A DNA stretch of 64,000 nucleotides from Homarus americanus (GCF_018991925.1 NW_024732415.1:4105061-4169060); one strand, 5' to 3'. Shown: positions 1 to 11,490, numbered from the stretch's first letter. A program made the numbers and translations. The notes: generated by a model not told the origin, from the letters alone.

Positions 1-807
1 AACACCAAATTAATTCGAATGGTAAAAAAAAAGTGTTAGCGTGTTTGACCCCAACACATATGGTCTACCTGGACAAACACTGGGCAGTCCGTAGCCTCTT
101 AAGTAATGAAACACAAAAGAAAATTAAGTTCATAATATCTAATAGTCTTGTCTAAGTATATAAACTATAAACATTTAGTGAACAGTGACATAAGCATCCT
201 GGCTGTCGAAAAACCTGAATCTTCATCAGCGATATTTAAATTAAAATCCAATCACGTTTATCTATACTGTATTACCCAACAAGCAGTTCTACGGCCAAAC
301 ATAGGGACGGACCCCTCTCCTATATTCTCTGATAATGATAACGTATCTTTAAGCCCAATATTAATAACGCATTTTCCCGCTAAGATCATTATCCGTCATG
401 CTATTACCTTCCCAAAACAAATTTCATAAATACTATTAAAACACAGTCTTCCGTTCATCAAAGGTGTGCTGACCACTTTCTTGTCGTCCCCATATACAAA
501 TACATATAATTTCAGTCAATTTGTTTAAGATAATTATAAGTTACCTATATTAAGAACAGCTATTTAATTAATTTTCAGTCATTAGAGTAATTCACCAATT
601 AGCCTCATGATAAAGGCTGAAGTTGCCAGGATGTGACAGGTGGCAGGAGAGTTTGTCTGGCGACTTTTTATAAATGTTTTGTTTTTATGTCGAGATATGA
701 TTCATTATTTTTTCAAGTTTCTATTCATTCTAATAAAAATACAAACAATAATAGTGTAAAAGTGGGAAACTGAATAACTGTAATATCAACGTCTAACATA
801 ACAACAG
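1..807. other. AT-rich stretch, nothing recognised
   Basis: AT-rich single-copy-looking DNA. A 93-codon open frame at 148-429 shows no domain, signal or family resemblance and has no good start context, so it is not called. No RNA gene or repeat boundary is visible. Confidence 0.5.
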
Positions 808-1102
808 GTAGTAGGCAGCTATCAAACAGGGAGGTATTACCGCCTGGGAAGATATTGTATTGTCTAATGGTAGACGCAGGTTGCTGACCAGAATTTCTCT
901 CATTTACACACAATTGCAGGGTTTCAATTGTTTCTCTTACTTTGCCAACATAAAATACATATATCGTGTCTCACTATTGATCTCTTTTTTGGGGGGGATT
1001 CTTTATTAATATTATATTTTTATTTAATATTTTGTATAATGTTTTTATTAATTTTTATTAATTATTATTGTTGTTTTATTATTTTCACCCCCAGGCCCAA
1101 AA
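808..1102 (+). repeat. Interspersed repeat family A, copy 1
   Basis: This stretch matches, in the same order, a second copy at 19191-19620. Shared blocks are ggtagtagg, caaacagggaggta, taccgcctgggaagatattg, tggtagac, catttacacacaattgcagg and a terminal cccccaggccc after a T/A-rich run. The microsatellite between the last two blocks is a degenerate ATT-rich run here and a long TTA run in the other copy. No protein-coding capacity is visible. It could be the 3' part of a LINE or a non-autonomous transposon. Confidence 0.6.
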
Positions 1103-1394
1103 TGATCAATATCAAAGGTGACACCATACTGTTAATGAACCGGATGTGTGTACTGGAGACGTTAATAGTGTATCTATGGCAGCAAAAATTACTAGTCAAT
1201 TGAGCTGTGACCCATACAAGTTGACCTTCAATATACAAAAATTTCACCTGTATCAGCAAGACATAACAACCCCTTCAAACCAGAATTATTGTCATTGTGA
1301 TCATGCACCCTACATGATAACATTGACATCCTTTACACCATTCACGGCGGCCCAGTACAGACCTGGGTCTGTCATTTAGAACATTGCCACTGAC

Positions 1395-2222
1395 CTGTCT
1401 CTGAGTGTTGCTTGTACCTGTGAGCGTCCCTGCGGCTAATGCGGCCTTGGGCGGAGTCACGGACGTCCAGGGGTGTCCTGCGGGCACTGGCTGCCCTCTG
1501 TACGTTGCTGATATGGGTGTGACTGCCGGGTCGCGTACCCCTGCCCTGGGGCTTACCCCTCACCCTCACATCCTCCACGGTGCCATGTCGTCCACTGCTG
1601 TTGTCTAGGACGGCCATAGGGCGCCGCCCATCGCCCTCCGTAACATTGTAGCGCCTTTGTGGGCTGCCGTGACCACGTGTGGGGGAGGAATGGGCTCGCC
1701 CGTTGTATTCGTGCAGTCCAGGCTGGTGTTCTTGGCTCATCGGTGACGTAAACAGGTGATTCTTGAGTTCTATCCTGGTGATGGACTGTGAGGCCCAGTG
1801 GCAAGTGTCACACGACTCGCACGAGGTGCACACTGCCTGGCGAAGGTCCACGTGGTCCTCGTCCACCACCACCACCTCCACGCCCCCGAACGACCCGCGT
1901 CGCGACCCTGCATTTGCGGAGGCGCTGCGACCCCGCCGGGGACTGTACCGTCGCGTGGGGTCCGGGGTGTAGCAGCGCTCGTCCTGGGAACAGCAGGGAC
2001 CGTTCCCACCACAGCACCGGTCATACTGGGAACAGCACGCCTTACCGCCCACCCGCGCCTCACCCAACATCTTGAGGGCGTGTGGGTGTTTGTGGGCGTC
2101 AGACAACTGCAGCTCAGGCGTGATGCGGTAGTCGTCGCTGTATGAGCCACTGCGGGAGGCTCTCGGCTTCTCCCTGGGTTCAGGCTTTACACCCCTGCGA
2201 CCCCACCGACCCATCAGTACAC
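1395..2222 (-). CDS. Probable internal or first coding exon, unknown Ser/Arg-rich Cys-clustered protein
   Basis: I do not recognise this protein. On the minus strand an open frame runs through GC-rich sequence flanked by AT-rich DNA. The proposed acceptor is a pyrimidine/T-rich stretch ending ttgtgcag, with the exon starting at 2222. The proposed donor is acag|gtcagt (GT at 1394-1393); an alternative is cacag|gtacaag (GT at 1417-1416). The encoded product of about 275 residues is basic and hydrophilic. It carries a duplicated Cys motif, CCSQYDRC followed by CCSQDERC, then an RRYSPRRGRSASA Ser/Arg segment, the acidic-hydrophobic patch VEVVVVDEDHVDL, a second cluster CTSCESCDTCHW, and a Ser/Arg/Gly-rich tail. 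No membrane segment or signal peptide is visible. An in-frame ATG at 2214 could be the start if this is a first exon. The neighbouring exons were not found. The evidence is composition, frame length and splice signals only; a long chance frame in GC-rich DNA remains possible. Confidence 0.45.
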
Positions 2223-2416
2223 CTGCACAACAGTAATGACACAACACCACTATACACCAATGCCACAACACAGTAACGCCTCTGGCACCACTACACACTG
2301 GATGCACGTCATGAGGCAGAGGCAGTGAACCACACAAAACACAACAGACAGGTGAGCCACGAGCGCATGTGGATGGTTGAAGGCGTAATGACAGGCGTGT
2401 GTGTCTAACCCCCGCG

Positions 2417-2496
2417 CACGCCTAGTTCCGCCCACCCACGCCAAGCCCCACCCATACACACTAAACTCCGCCCATTCACGCCAAACTCCGCCCACC
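2417..2496 (-). repeat. About 4 copies of a ~21-bp GC-box-like repeat
   Basis: Four imperfect units share the core cgcc-aa-ctccgcccac. Read on the minus strand each gives GGGCGGAG or GGGTGGGG, resembling GC/CACC boxes bound by Sp/KLF factors. The block lies about 200 bp upstream of the minus-strand candidate exon, which would suit a proximal promoter. Promoter function is an inference. Confidence 0.35.
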
Positions 2497-2499
2497 TGA

Positions 2500-3120
2500 C
2501 GGCAAAATTCAGCAGCATGCGGATTAAAAGATTGCATTATAATACCAAATTACTTACGATTACCTGACAACAACAAGCACTCGTAAGACTGTTATTAAAG
2601 GCAATCAACCAGAGAGCCTCACCATGAAAGGGAGTCTGCGAACAAGACCACGTAAACATCTCGCTAAAATAGGTCACACGTTCAGCTTACATCACACAGT
2701 ACAGGGAGAGGAAGTGTTACCTGCCATCACTCTCAATCATTACGACAGTATGGTAAAGATGTCTCAGGCGCGCACTCTTATTTATTCATTATTTTGGGGG
2801 GGTCACAAAAACCGCATTTATTAACAGAATGCAAATCAGACGGAGGAACAGTTTCGAATTTATTTATAAACTAGACCGTGGCATCTGTACTTGGGCTAAA
2901 TAACAAACCACCGGTGAACCTTATCTAATCGTGGCAGTAAAACAACAAGTTATGTCGAGTTATGGTCCAGAAAATATTACTGGAACAAAATGAAGGTAAA
3001 TAACATATCTCTCGAGGTGCTTTCCTTGGTCCTCCACCGTTTTATATGCGTGTATTACATTTTTTTATTATAAATTCCGAATAAAGAGACAGCCAAGCGT
3101 GCGACACAAACCAACCAAAT
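2500..3120. other. No feature recognised
   Basis: Unremarkable AT-rich sequence. A short open frame at 2624-2824 has no recognisable content and is not called. Confidence 0.45.
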
Positions 3121-3215
3121 ATAACCTAACCTAACCAATTTAACTTAACCTAACCAATTTAACATAACCTAACCAATCTATCTTTACCTAGCATGAGATT
3201 TCTAAACCTAACCTG
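3121..3215. repeat. Degenerate CCTAA-like (taacctaacc) tract
   Basis: Repeated cctaacc and taacttaacc pentamer-like units. They resemble the arthropod telomeric repeat (TTAGG/CCTAA) but are interrupted and diverged. A larger tract of the same kind is at 58930-59760. Confidence 0.6.
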
Positions 3216-3400
3216 ATCAATTTAACTTATATTTATCAAGTCAAGATTTGGTTATTTGGTGTCGCCTCTTGTCAGATATGTCTTAACGTCCGTGTTCATC
3301 ATCAACAACACATGATGGTCGGGAGGACAAGTTCGTGTGTTTTGGCTACTGTAGAAGGTTCAATCTCCGTCAAACACGAGTAACGACACTGAACGGCGTA

Positions 3401-3447
3401 GTGTGTGTGTGTGTGTGTGTGTGGACTGGGTGTGTGTGTGTGTGTGA
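3401..3447. repeat. (GT)n microsatellite, interrupted
   Basis: Two GT runs separated by ggactggg. Followed to 3530 by GTGAC-rich sequence. Confidence 0.9.
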
Positions 3448-3794
3448 TGACCATGTATGACGATTTTCTGTAAGGTGACGGTGTGACGTGACTGTGCTGT
3501 GGTGTGACTGTACGTGACGACTATGCTGTATGCCGGATACTCCCGCCCATCACCAGCCAAAATTTAACAGCTTGTCGAGTACACCATGAACATTTTAACG
3601 CCGAATCAGAAACGCCTACCTGACGATCACTGACACTTGTAACACCGTTATTCCGGCCAGTCAGTCTAGGGTGCCTCATTATGAACTGGGTTAAGTGTAT
3701 CTGATCATATATAAACAGTTTATTGGTTCGATCACATGTATTATGTTATGGTATCAGGCGAGGAAAAAGTGCTGCGTCTTAAATATTTCTGATC

Positions 3795-3935
3795 ACAAAT
3801 ACTCCTCATCACAAACATTCCCGTCACATAAACATTCCTCGTCACAAACATTCCCCGTCACTCAAATACGCGTCACATAAACATTCCTCGTCACACAAAT
3901 ATTCCTCGTCACACAAATACTCCTCGTCACAAACA
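3795..3935. repeat. Short tandem repeat, ~16-18-bp unit
   Basis: About eight imperfect copies of a unit of the form cctcgtcaca(ta)aacatt, differing by insertion of ta and by att/act endings. Confidence 0.8.
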
Positions 3936-5277
3936 CTGAGGTTGGCCCTTAAGGTAACGATGATCCAACACGAACGCCCGAAAATCATTTCATGTATCTG
4001 TCCATGGTTGTTCAAGGGCAAGAGAAGACATTAATGAGAATGGTTGGCCCCAAACTTTTCCGCACCATAAGACTTAATCGAGGAATAGAAAAGGCTAGGA
4101 GTGAGCTATGGGGTGCAGTGGTCGCCCGTACTTACTGTGGTAAAGAACCAGCCATCACCGACCACCTTAAATAATTACCAGAAAAAAGCAATACGGGTTT
4201 GGTTATAAATCGCGGAACCTTGGATTTTGGCATTACGTCAGAGGGAGAGGAGCTCGGCCAACAGGAAGGGTCGGCCGGGGTAACTAACGTAGGTATACCA
4301 GGAAGGCCACGAGCACTTCCACTAATAACCTCACTTCTGACCCCCATAAACACAACTTCTTAATGACTGATACAACTGAATTTCGGGATTTAGGTGAGGA
4401 AGCTAGATTCCACATTAACGATCCTTTTTGGTAATAACATCATTAACATAGAAGAAGAGAACGAAGCAGCGTGCAGTAAGTCAGATGTTACCTCTCTCAA
4501 CGACCTCCTGGACCCAGTAGTCAGGGTGGTAACTTCTTGTCACTGCTTGTTACCTAGCGACAGGACCTCAATATTACCCGTATGCGACTAAATCAACTTA
4601 TATTTCAGTCAGTGGCGAACATAAGTTGATAATGTCCAACTATATATTATAACTGAAAACTTGGAAAATATTTACATTCATCTTAATGTATAATATCATT
4701 TAGCAGTGGTAACAAAATATTACTCCTGTTCCTTATAACTAAACTTAGGATTGTAGCCAGCTGGACACTCGGACCATGTTATAACATTGTGTAGCGGATA
4801 AAACAGAAAACAAGACAACACTGTACTTCTCTGATTAAACATTAATGATAAAAACGTTCAGACACCACACAGGTGCCATGCCTCTCTAACAGCTGACATT
4901 TTTCAAACAGGCACTGTAAATATTTGAGAGGCAGCAAGTACGTGGTACACACGACGAGTGCTACACACACACACACACCACTAGTACACAGGACATGAGC
5001 AGTGAAGGTGGTGTGGTTGTGGAGTAGCGAGACCATCTTGGGTCACAAAAGATACTGTATAATACTGAGGTGGATTTAACGACGACACTGAACATGTCTC
5101 AAGAACATGACACTACACACTGAGGCTAACCAACTCAAAACATGAGGTCAGGTAAAAAAACATGACTTTCACTAATCCACACACCAATCACACAGTAAAC
5201 ATAAGAAGAGATTATAAGAAAGGGCGACATAACTAGTCATGTCACGTCAGGTAAAAAATATGAGACCCACTAATCAT
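3936..5277. other. No gene recognised
   Basis: Open frames of 60-73 codons occur at 3992-4174, 4132-4353 and 4394-4591. None has a recognisable domain, and there is no splice-bounded codon pattern that I can defend. A short (AC)n run lies at 4966-4978. Confidence 0.4.
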
Positions 5278-5944
5278 CTACCATACATCTACCTTACATG
5301 CTTTCAAAGCATTTTTAACCTTGGGCCACTGACAAATAAATTTGTGTAACATATTATCAGTTTTGTACTGACCATCACTAAGGTTTAAAGAATACATTTC
5401 TCTAATCAAACTTGCTTCAACCAGAAGTCTTTCTGTGACACGTGATGGTTTACACACTTCTAAACTGTTTTCCCAATCTATGGGATGATTATTGCTCCTC
5501 ATATGAACGAACAGTGCACTGCTTTCAGATGCCGTTGTAATAATGTACTTGTGCTGTTTAATTCTGAGTTGCAATGCTTTCCCAGTCTGTCCTACATAAT
5601 TTCCATTACAATTGCTACATGGAATACAGTAAACACTTCCATTTACTTTCAAGGTTGGGCTATTCTTAATTAATATATTAGTAATAGTTGAGTCTTACAT
5701 AAATACAACATTAATGTTTAATAATTTAAGGGACTGAACTAACGGGACAAATTCATTGCGATAAGGTTGTCCAAATATTCTTAAATGTAGGAACTTGCCT
5801 AGTTTGAGTAGAATACAAGGATTGTTTAGCCCTTTTAAAACAACGATCATAGAACCATGAAGGGTGCCCAAGTTTTTGTGCAATGGACTGAATGTGCTGC
5901 AGTTCTTCTTCAATAAATTCAGGGTCACAAATACGTAAGGTCAC
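5278..5944 (-). mobile_element. Penelope-like retroelement fragment (RT C-terminal region plus GIY-YIG endonuclease)
   Basis: On the minus strand the frame ending at 5278 encodes VYCIPCSNCNGNYVGQTGKA followed by LQLRIKQHKY. This is the GIY-YIG-type endonuclease core of Penelope-like elements, with the family's usual Cys-x-x-Cys insertion (IPCSNC) just before the YVGQTGK strand, and an Arg on the following helix. Upstream (5944 to 5695) are pieces in two frames, CDPEFIEEELQHIQSIA with FYDRCFKRAKQS and then NEFVPLVQSLKLLNINVVF. These match the linker between the reverse transcriptase and endonuclease domains of this superfamily. At least one frameshift and a stop (just after NVVFM) separate the pieces and the RT catalytic core is absent, so this is a dead, 5'-truncated copy. 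Family knowledge: these elements reverse-transcribe at nicked or telomeric DNA ends. Confidence 0.85.
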
Positions 5945-6976
5945 CCTGTGTACATAAGCTCTCTCTCAGTCTTTGTAATTCAGTTGCCTCTGAAGATGTC
6001 TTGAATAAAGACGAAAGCTAAACTACTGTACCTATACTTTATACCTAATTCTGTACTTATATTTCTGAAGTACCTGTATTCTGAACCCGAATTTTTATAA
6101 GATCGCACACTCGCACTTAGTATACACGAACATGGAGCCATATGTTCCAGTAATTTCTCTCAATCTTTGCAACTCTCCTTTACGTGTGTCCACTAGGCCT
6201 ATAACCTATCACCAGCTGGGAGCCACGGGAAGGTGAAGCACCTTCGCGAAAACCAACCACTGCTGATGACCAGAGAGGCTCGCGTGTTCACCTGCAATTC
6301 ACTGGAAAAATAAATGGAATTTTTCCATTCACGTATGTGTGTGTGTGTAACCATCACACCCACCTCAACAACCAACACTATATCGACTACCGTACTAACC
6401 TTCACCCCTAAACACCACCAGCCAACCCTCCCGACCTCATACATACTGTATATTCCCTCACAGAAACTGAGGCAAATAACATGGAGTCTACCAAGCTTGA
6501 CGAAGTCCTGACTTAGTATCGTGCAGAGCTTCGCCTTATGTAGGTCACAGAAGACACGACAATATATGAGGGAGAACAGTTTAGAAAACCTCGTGCGGGA
6601 GACAGCTCCACGATGAGAATAATTTAGTCCATTTGTGCTGTAGCTCAGGCTGGTGAAATGTTCTGCTGGCTGTAATACCATAAGCTCACACATTATTAAA
6701 GTATGCTAAAATAAGTTAAAATTATGACAGTACCGTATGTGGGTGGCGGTTAAATATCACCTTAGAGAGCTTCCATATGTCGCTGTCAACAACGTAAATA
6801 CGAGTTAGAAAGACACACATTACGTATTAAGTTTCATACAGAGGACTGAGACTTGGCCCAACATCCTGATCCTACACAGTACAGTACTGTACTTGTAATA
6901 CCTGGCATGCAGGAACTAGTTACCCACGTCTTGTAATCTTTGTTTATTGTCTGAGTCACTTGAGAACCCGAACACT
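5945..6976. other. Flank of the Penelope-like fragment, otherwise no gene
   Basis: Positions 5988-6019 hold a small hairpin-capable motif described in the findings. A 164-codon minus-strand frame at 6199-6693 has no recognisable domain and no codon-like composition, so it is not called. The remainder is featureless. Confidence 0.4.
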
Positions 6977-7276
6977 AACGCCCGGAGTTTTAAACACCCT
7001 CTTCCGTTGAAGAGGGTCGTCTTGTTTCAACCAGAGTTTTAAATTAAATGACTCCTGAGGGACACCGCAGTACAGTACTTGACGGGGTGGTGTGGCGGTA
7101 AAATTAACTAATTCCAATAAAATTAATTTATAATATTGGAACTAGTTAATTTTACCACCACACCACCCCGTTAAGGACTGTACTGCGGTGTCCCTCAGGA
7201 CTCATTTAATTTAAAACTCTGGTTGAAACACGACGACCCTCCTCAAGGGAAGATGTTGTTTAATAATACGGGCGTT
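6977..7276. repeat. 300-bp near-perfect palindrome (inverted repeat)
   Basis: The left arm (6977-7119) and the right arm (7134-7276) are reverse complements over about 143 bp, with roughly 15-20 differences concentrated near the outer ends and a loop of only about 14 bp. Matching landmarks are aacgcccg / cgggcgtt at the outer edges, ctggttgaaaca / tgtttcaaccag in the middle, and attccaata / tattggaact at the centre. Transcription from either side would give a long hairpin RNA. It may be a palindromic miniature transposon or a head-to-head duplication. No other copy was seen in the window. Confidence 0.9.
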
Positions 7277-8151
7277 TTGACTTGCAGTGTGTGGCCACCT
7301 TCTCCCTCCCCTGCAACTGGTGACGGCACTTTCCGTCACGTGTAGGGATCGTAGACGATAGCGAAGCTGCGTAGGATCACAGGAAACATGGGGAGTTGGT
7401 TGTGTGTGAGACAGAGGTTAGCATCATAGATATTCAATTCGTGAGTTTTTATCCATAGTTTAGGTAATGCAGTATTGTGTAATCACCAACGTGAAACATT
7501 GTAAAGCCGTATTTGAATTGCTCTTGTTACTAACAAATACGGTAAGCCGTATTTCTGAAATATTTCTTCCAGGCAACATAATTGTTGAGGCGCTCACAAC
7601 TAATGATCAAACAGGTTTTAAGAAGTAATTTCAGTACCGTATAAAACACTGCATTATTTTTTCTATGCCTAAATTGCACGCCGGTATTTGTGGAACAATT
7701 ACCAAGAGCGGGAAGCATCACACTTACCTCTGCCACGATAAACCGTAAACTTAAACTATCGACAATGAAGGAAGTTAAGGAACCACCACAGGGCTCCTCA
7801 GCTGTTTCTGCCAACGGCAAGGTCCAGGAGCAGCAGCAGTAACTGTTGTCGTTAGTTTCCTCCATCCTTCCTTCTTCAAATTAACACTTCCACCATCCGT
7901 AGTCTTATAAGCAAGGATTTTATTTTCACACGAGATGAATGAGGAGGTCACGTTCACTGAGGTAACAGAAGATCGTCTTGGAGACCCGGTCACCTTGAAC
8001 TCGCTTCGTGTTCACTGTGTTGTATACAATCGTACTACCAACTCCAATTTTTAAACAAGGGAATACAATAATCTGAGGGTAACATGGTGGGTTACCTTCA
8101 CTGGCTCCTTCAGAGTTTTTCAGTAAAATACTCCCTCGATAACTTTTTATA

Positions 8152-8154
<3 letters not shown>
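7277..8154. other. No gene recognised
   Basis: Overlapping minus-strand frames at 7530-7865 and 7775-7993 show no domain. The sequence is AT-rich apart from 7770-7830. Confidence 0.4.

Positions 8155-8239
<85 letters not shown>
8155..8239. repeat. (AT)n microsatellite, ~85 bp
   Basis: Uninterrupted AT dinucleotide run. The Ile-Tyr open frame across it is an artefact. Confidence 0.97.
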
Positions 8240-8241
<2 letters not shown>

Positions 8242-8679
8242 AATACTGCTAGATATTCCAGGAAACAAAAGTGTATCATTAAACTAAATAGTAATATCAT
8301 AGTTCTTAAAAACTGGCGCATATATATTCACGATTTGATTTCAAGGTTATCATGATAATATTAGCCCCTAGCGTATTACTACACCCTTTACTTATTAACA
8401 TAATTTAATATAGTCCCTTTAGCGCCACAGCCAGCCATCACAAGACAGCCCATATTTTGCGACAGAAGACGTAACTTTTAATACAGCACAAGAGGCAGAT
8501 ATTGGACTAATTCACATCCATTGTAACGTAATAATACTAGACTCGTCGATAATTAAGGCACCAAAACCCTCGTGATTACCAATTATTCCCAAGGAGACAA
8601 AACATATTGACACACGTCTCGTCCAGGTGGCGTCCAACTCAACACACATGACTCCACTAAACTCGTCTGGAGCATCAGT

Positions 8680-8890
8680 GTTTACCTTATCCACACCTGT
8701 CACACCCTGCCTCTCCCCCACACACCTGTCACACCCCCCACCCACCTGTTAGACCCTCTCCCCCACACACCTGTCACACCCCCCCCCCTCACCTCTCCCC
8801 CACACACCCACACACTCTGTCACACCCCCACACACCTGTCAGACCACCTCACACTGTCACACCCTCTCCCCGTCACATCTGTCAGATTCT
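8680..8890. repeat. CA/C-rich tandem repeat
   Basis: Imperfect units containing cacacctgtcacaccc and ctctcccc recur about six to seven times at variable spacing of 20-45 bp. Confidence 0.75.
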
Positions 8891-9039
8891 CAACACTGAA
8901 CACAGATTCACTCTCTGACACTTATTCAGTCATTATGTAAAATAATATTTTATAAAACACGGCAAAACGAGAGCTAAATCATTGTGTGGTAAAAATAGCT
9001 GCATTATAGTCACGCAGGTTATTAGTTACTATGAAAGGG

Positions 9040-9402
9040 GGAGTTCAGGAAGGGGGGGGAATAAGGGGCGAGGGAAGAGGGAGGAATGAGTGCTGTGGGG
9101 AGAAGAGGGGAAGATAATCAGTGCTGTGGAAGGAGAGGGAGAGAATAAGTGCTGTGGGAGAGGGGAAGAGGGAGGAATGAGTGCTGTGGGGAGAGAAGAA
9201 GTGCTGTGGGGAGAGGGGAAGGGGATCAGTGTCACCTGGGGTAGAGAGAGGATTGGGGCAGGCTGGGGAGAGAGGATCAGTACTGGGAGGGAGAGGAGGG
9301 GAGGGAGGGGGGGAGAGGGAAGGGGAGGGGAGGGGAGGAGGGGAGGAGGGGAGGGAGGGGAGGGGAGGGAGGAGGGAGGGGAGGGGAAGGGAGGGGAGGG
9401 GA
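9040..9402. repeat. Purine-rich (GGGGA/GGAGA) tract
   Basis: About 360 bp, almost all G and A on the plus strand. The first half has an irregular unit containing agtgctgtgggga. The second half is pure ggggaggga-type sequence. Open frames on both strands here are compositional artefacts. Confidence 0.95.
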
Positions 9403-9612
9403 CGACAACCAATAACTCACTCTTGGTAACTATGGGAACAATTTATGGCATCATCACTTCTTTTCGTCACCCGTGACTGCTGCCTTTGAGGGATCACTGA
9501 AAAACTGAACAATGACAGTACAAGTTGATTATGGAGAACCAATCAAAGAGCAGATAACACACTACACGGTGGACCTTAGTCGAATGAATGCGTCTTCAGA
9601 ACATATGCGTGG

Positions 9613-9665
9613 TAGATAGATAGACAGATAGATAGATGGAAGGATGGATGGATGGATAGATAGAT
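9613..9665. repeat. (GATA)n/(GATG)n microsatellite
   Basis: A gatagatagaca block, then ggatggatgg, then gatagatag. Confidence 0.9.
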
Positions 9666-9739
9666 ATTCAATCACTTCAGCATGTATAGAAAATGCAGGA
9701 ATACACTACACATGGAAAGTATATTGTAGATACTGCCAT

Positions 9740-9835
9740 AACCTGACCTAATTCAATCTAATGTAGACTAATTTAACCTAACAACCTAACCTAACCTGCT
9801 AATCTAATCTAACTTAACATAACCCAGTTTAACCG
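9740..9835. repeat. Degenerate CCTAA-like tract
   Basis: Interrupted cctaacctaacc and ctaatctaacttaac units of telomere-like composition. Confidence 0.55.
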
Positions 9836-9950
9836 CCCAGGTAGGATGGTTAATTTAAAGGTGACCCAAAGTTTACCGAAGCGGAAAAGGGGTTTACCTG
9901 CCCCAAGGAAGTGAAGGATGACCAAAACACCCCGTAATGACCGTTATTAT

Positions 9951-10250
9951 CCCCCACTAACTCCTTTATTCCCCCACTAACCCCTTTATTCCCCCACTAA
10001 CCCCTTTATTCCCCCACTAACCCCTTTATTCCCCCACTAACCCCCTCCTCCCCCTCCTCCCCCCCTACCCCCACTAATCCACCTCCTCCCCACCACCCCC
10101 GCTAATCCACCTCCTACCCCACTACCCCTCCTCCCCCACTACCCCCACTAATCCACCTCCTCCCACTACCCCCACTAATCCACCTCCCACCCCACTACCC
10201 CTCCTCCCCCACTACCCCCACTAATCCACCTCCTCCCCACTAACCTCCCC
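9951..10250. repeat. 20-bp tandem repeat grading into CCT/CCA-rich repeat
   Basis: Positions 9951-10040 hold about 4.5 nearly exact copies of the 20-mer cccccactaacccctttatt. After 10040 it decays into related units of the form cccccactaatccacctcct. A pure pyrimidine bias is maintained throughout. Confidence 0.93.
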
Positions 10251-10429
10251 CATGGTGTTAGTGGATCGCCAGTGACAGCAATAACTCGTTTGTAATTAAT
10301 TAAGCTGAGGACGAAGGCGTCACCTGAGTACTGTGCTGTATGGGAGGGAGGGAGGGAGGGGGAGGGAACAGGGGGAGAGGAGGGAGGTACCAGCAACAGG
10401 TGGTATATTTACGGTACTTCGTCATCAAC

Positions 10430-11490
10430 GCTCCTCCACCATACCTTCTGCACTCACCTCACCTCCTCCCTATCACACCTCATTCTCCCCTCCCCACCCC
10501 ACCCCTCCCTCACACCTCCTCACCTCACACCCTCCCACCCCACCACACACCCTCACCCACCTCACCCTCTCTCCCCTCCCACCTCCCCACCTCACCCCCT
10601 CCCTCACACCTCATTCTTCCCTCCCCACCTCACCTCCTCCCCCCTCACACCTCATTCTTCCCTCCCACACCTCCCCTCCCCACACCTCATTCCCCTCCCC
10701 CACCTCCCCCCTCACACCTCATTCTTCCCTCCCCACCCTCCCCCTCACACCTCATTCTTCCCCTCCCCACCTCACCCCCCCCCTCACACCTCATTCTTCC
10801 CTCCCCACCTCACCTCCTCCCCCTCACACCTCATTCTTCCCTCCCACACCTCACCCTCCCCCACACCTCATTCTTCCCCTCCCCACCTCACCCCTCCCCT
10901 CACACCTCATTCTTCCCCTCCACCTCACCTCCTCCCCTCACACCTCATTCTTCCCTCCCACACCCTCACCCCCTCCCCCTCACACCTCATTCTTCCCCTC
11001 CCCACCTCACCCCCCTCACACCTCATTCTTCCTCCCCACCCCCTCCCCTCACACCTCATTCCCCTCCCACCTCACCCCTCCCCTCACACCTCATTCTTCC
11101 CTCCCCACCCCACCTCCTCCCCTCACACCTCATTCTTCCCTCCCCACCTCACCCCCCCCTCACACCTCATTCTTCCCCTCCCCACCTCACCCCTCCCCTC
11201 ACACCCCATTCTTCCCCTCCCACCTCACCCCCTCACACCTCATTCTTCCCTCCCCCTCCCCACCTCACCCCTCCCTCACACCTCATTCTTCCTCCCCACC
11301 TCACCTCCTCCCTCACACACCTCATTCTTCCCTCCCACACCTCACCCCTCCCCTCCACCTCATTCTTCCTCCCACCTCACCTCACACCTCATTCTTCCCT
11401 CCCCACCCCTCCCTCCCTCACACCTCATTCCCTCCCACCTCCTCCCCTCTCCCTCCCTCACCCTCATTCTTCCCTCCCCTCCCTATCCTA
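10430..11490. repeat. 1-kb pyrimidine-rich minisatellite, ~35-45-bp unit
   Basis: About 25-30 irregular units contain the two blocks cctcacacctcattcttcc and ctccccacctcacc. Purines on the plus strand are confined to sparse A and very rare G. Indels scramble the frame between units. The apparent 380-codon frames through it (Pro/His/Ser/Thr-rich) are by-products of a stop-free composition. Confidence 0.95.

Noticed and set aside
6199..6693. 164-codon minus-strand frame
   Set aside because: No family resemblance, mixed hydrophobic and random composition, crosses a small GT run.
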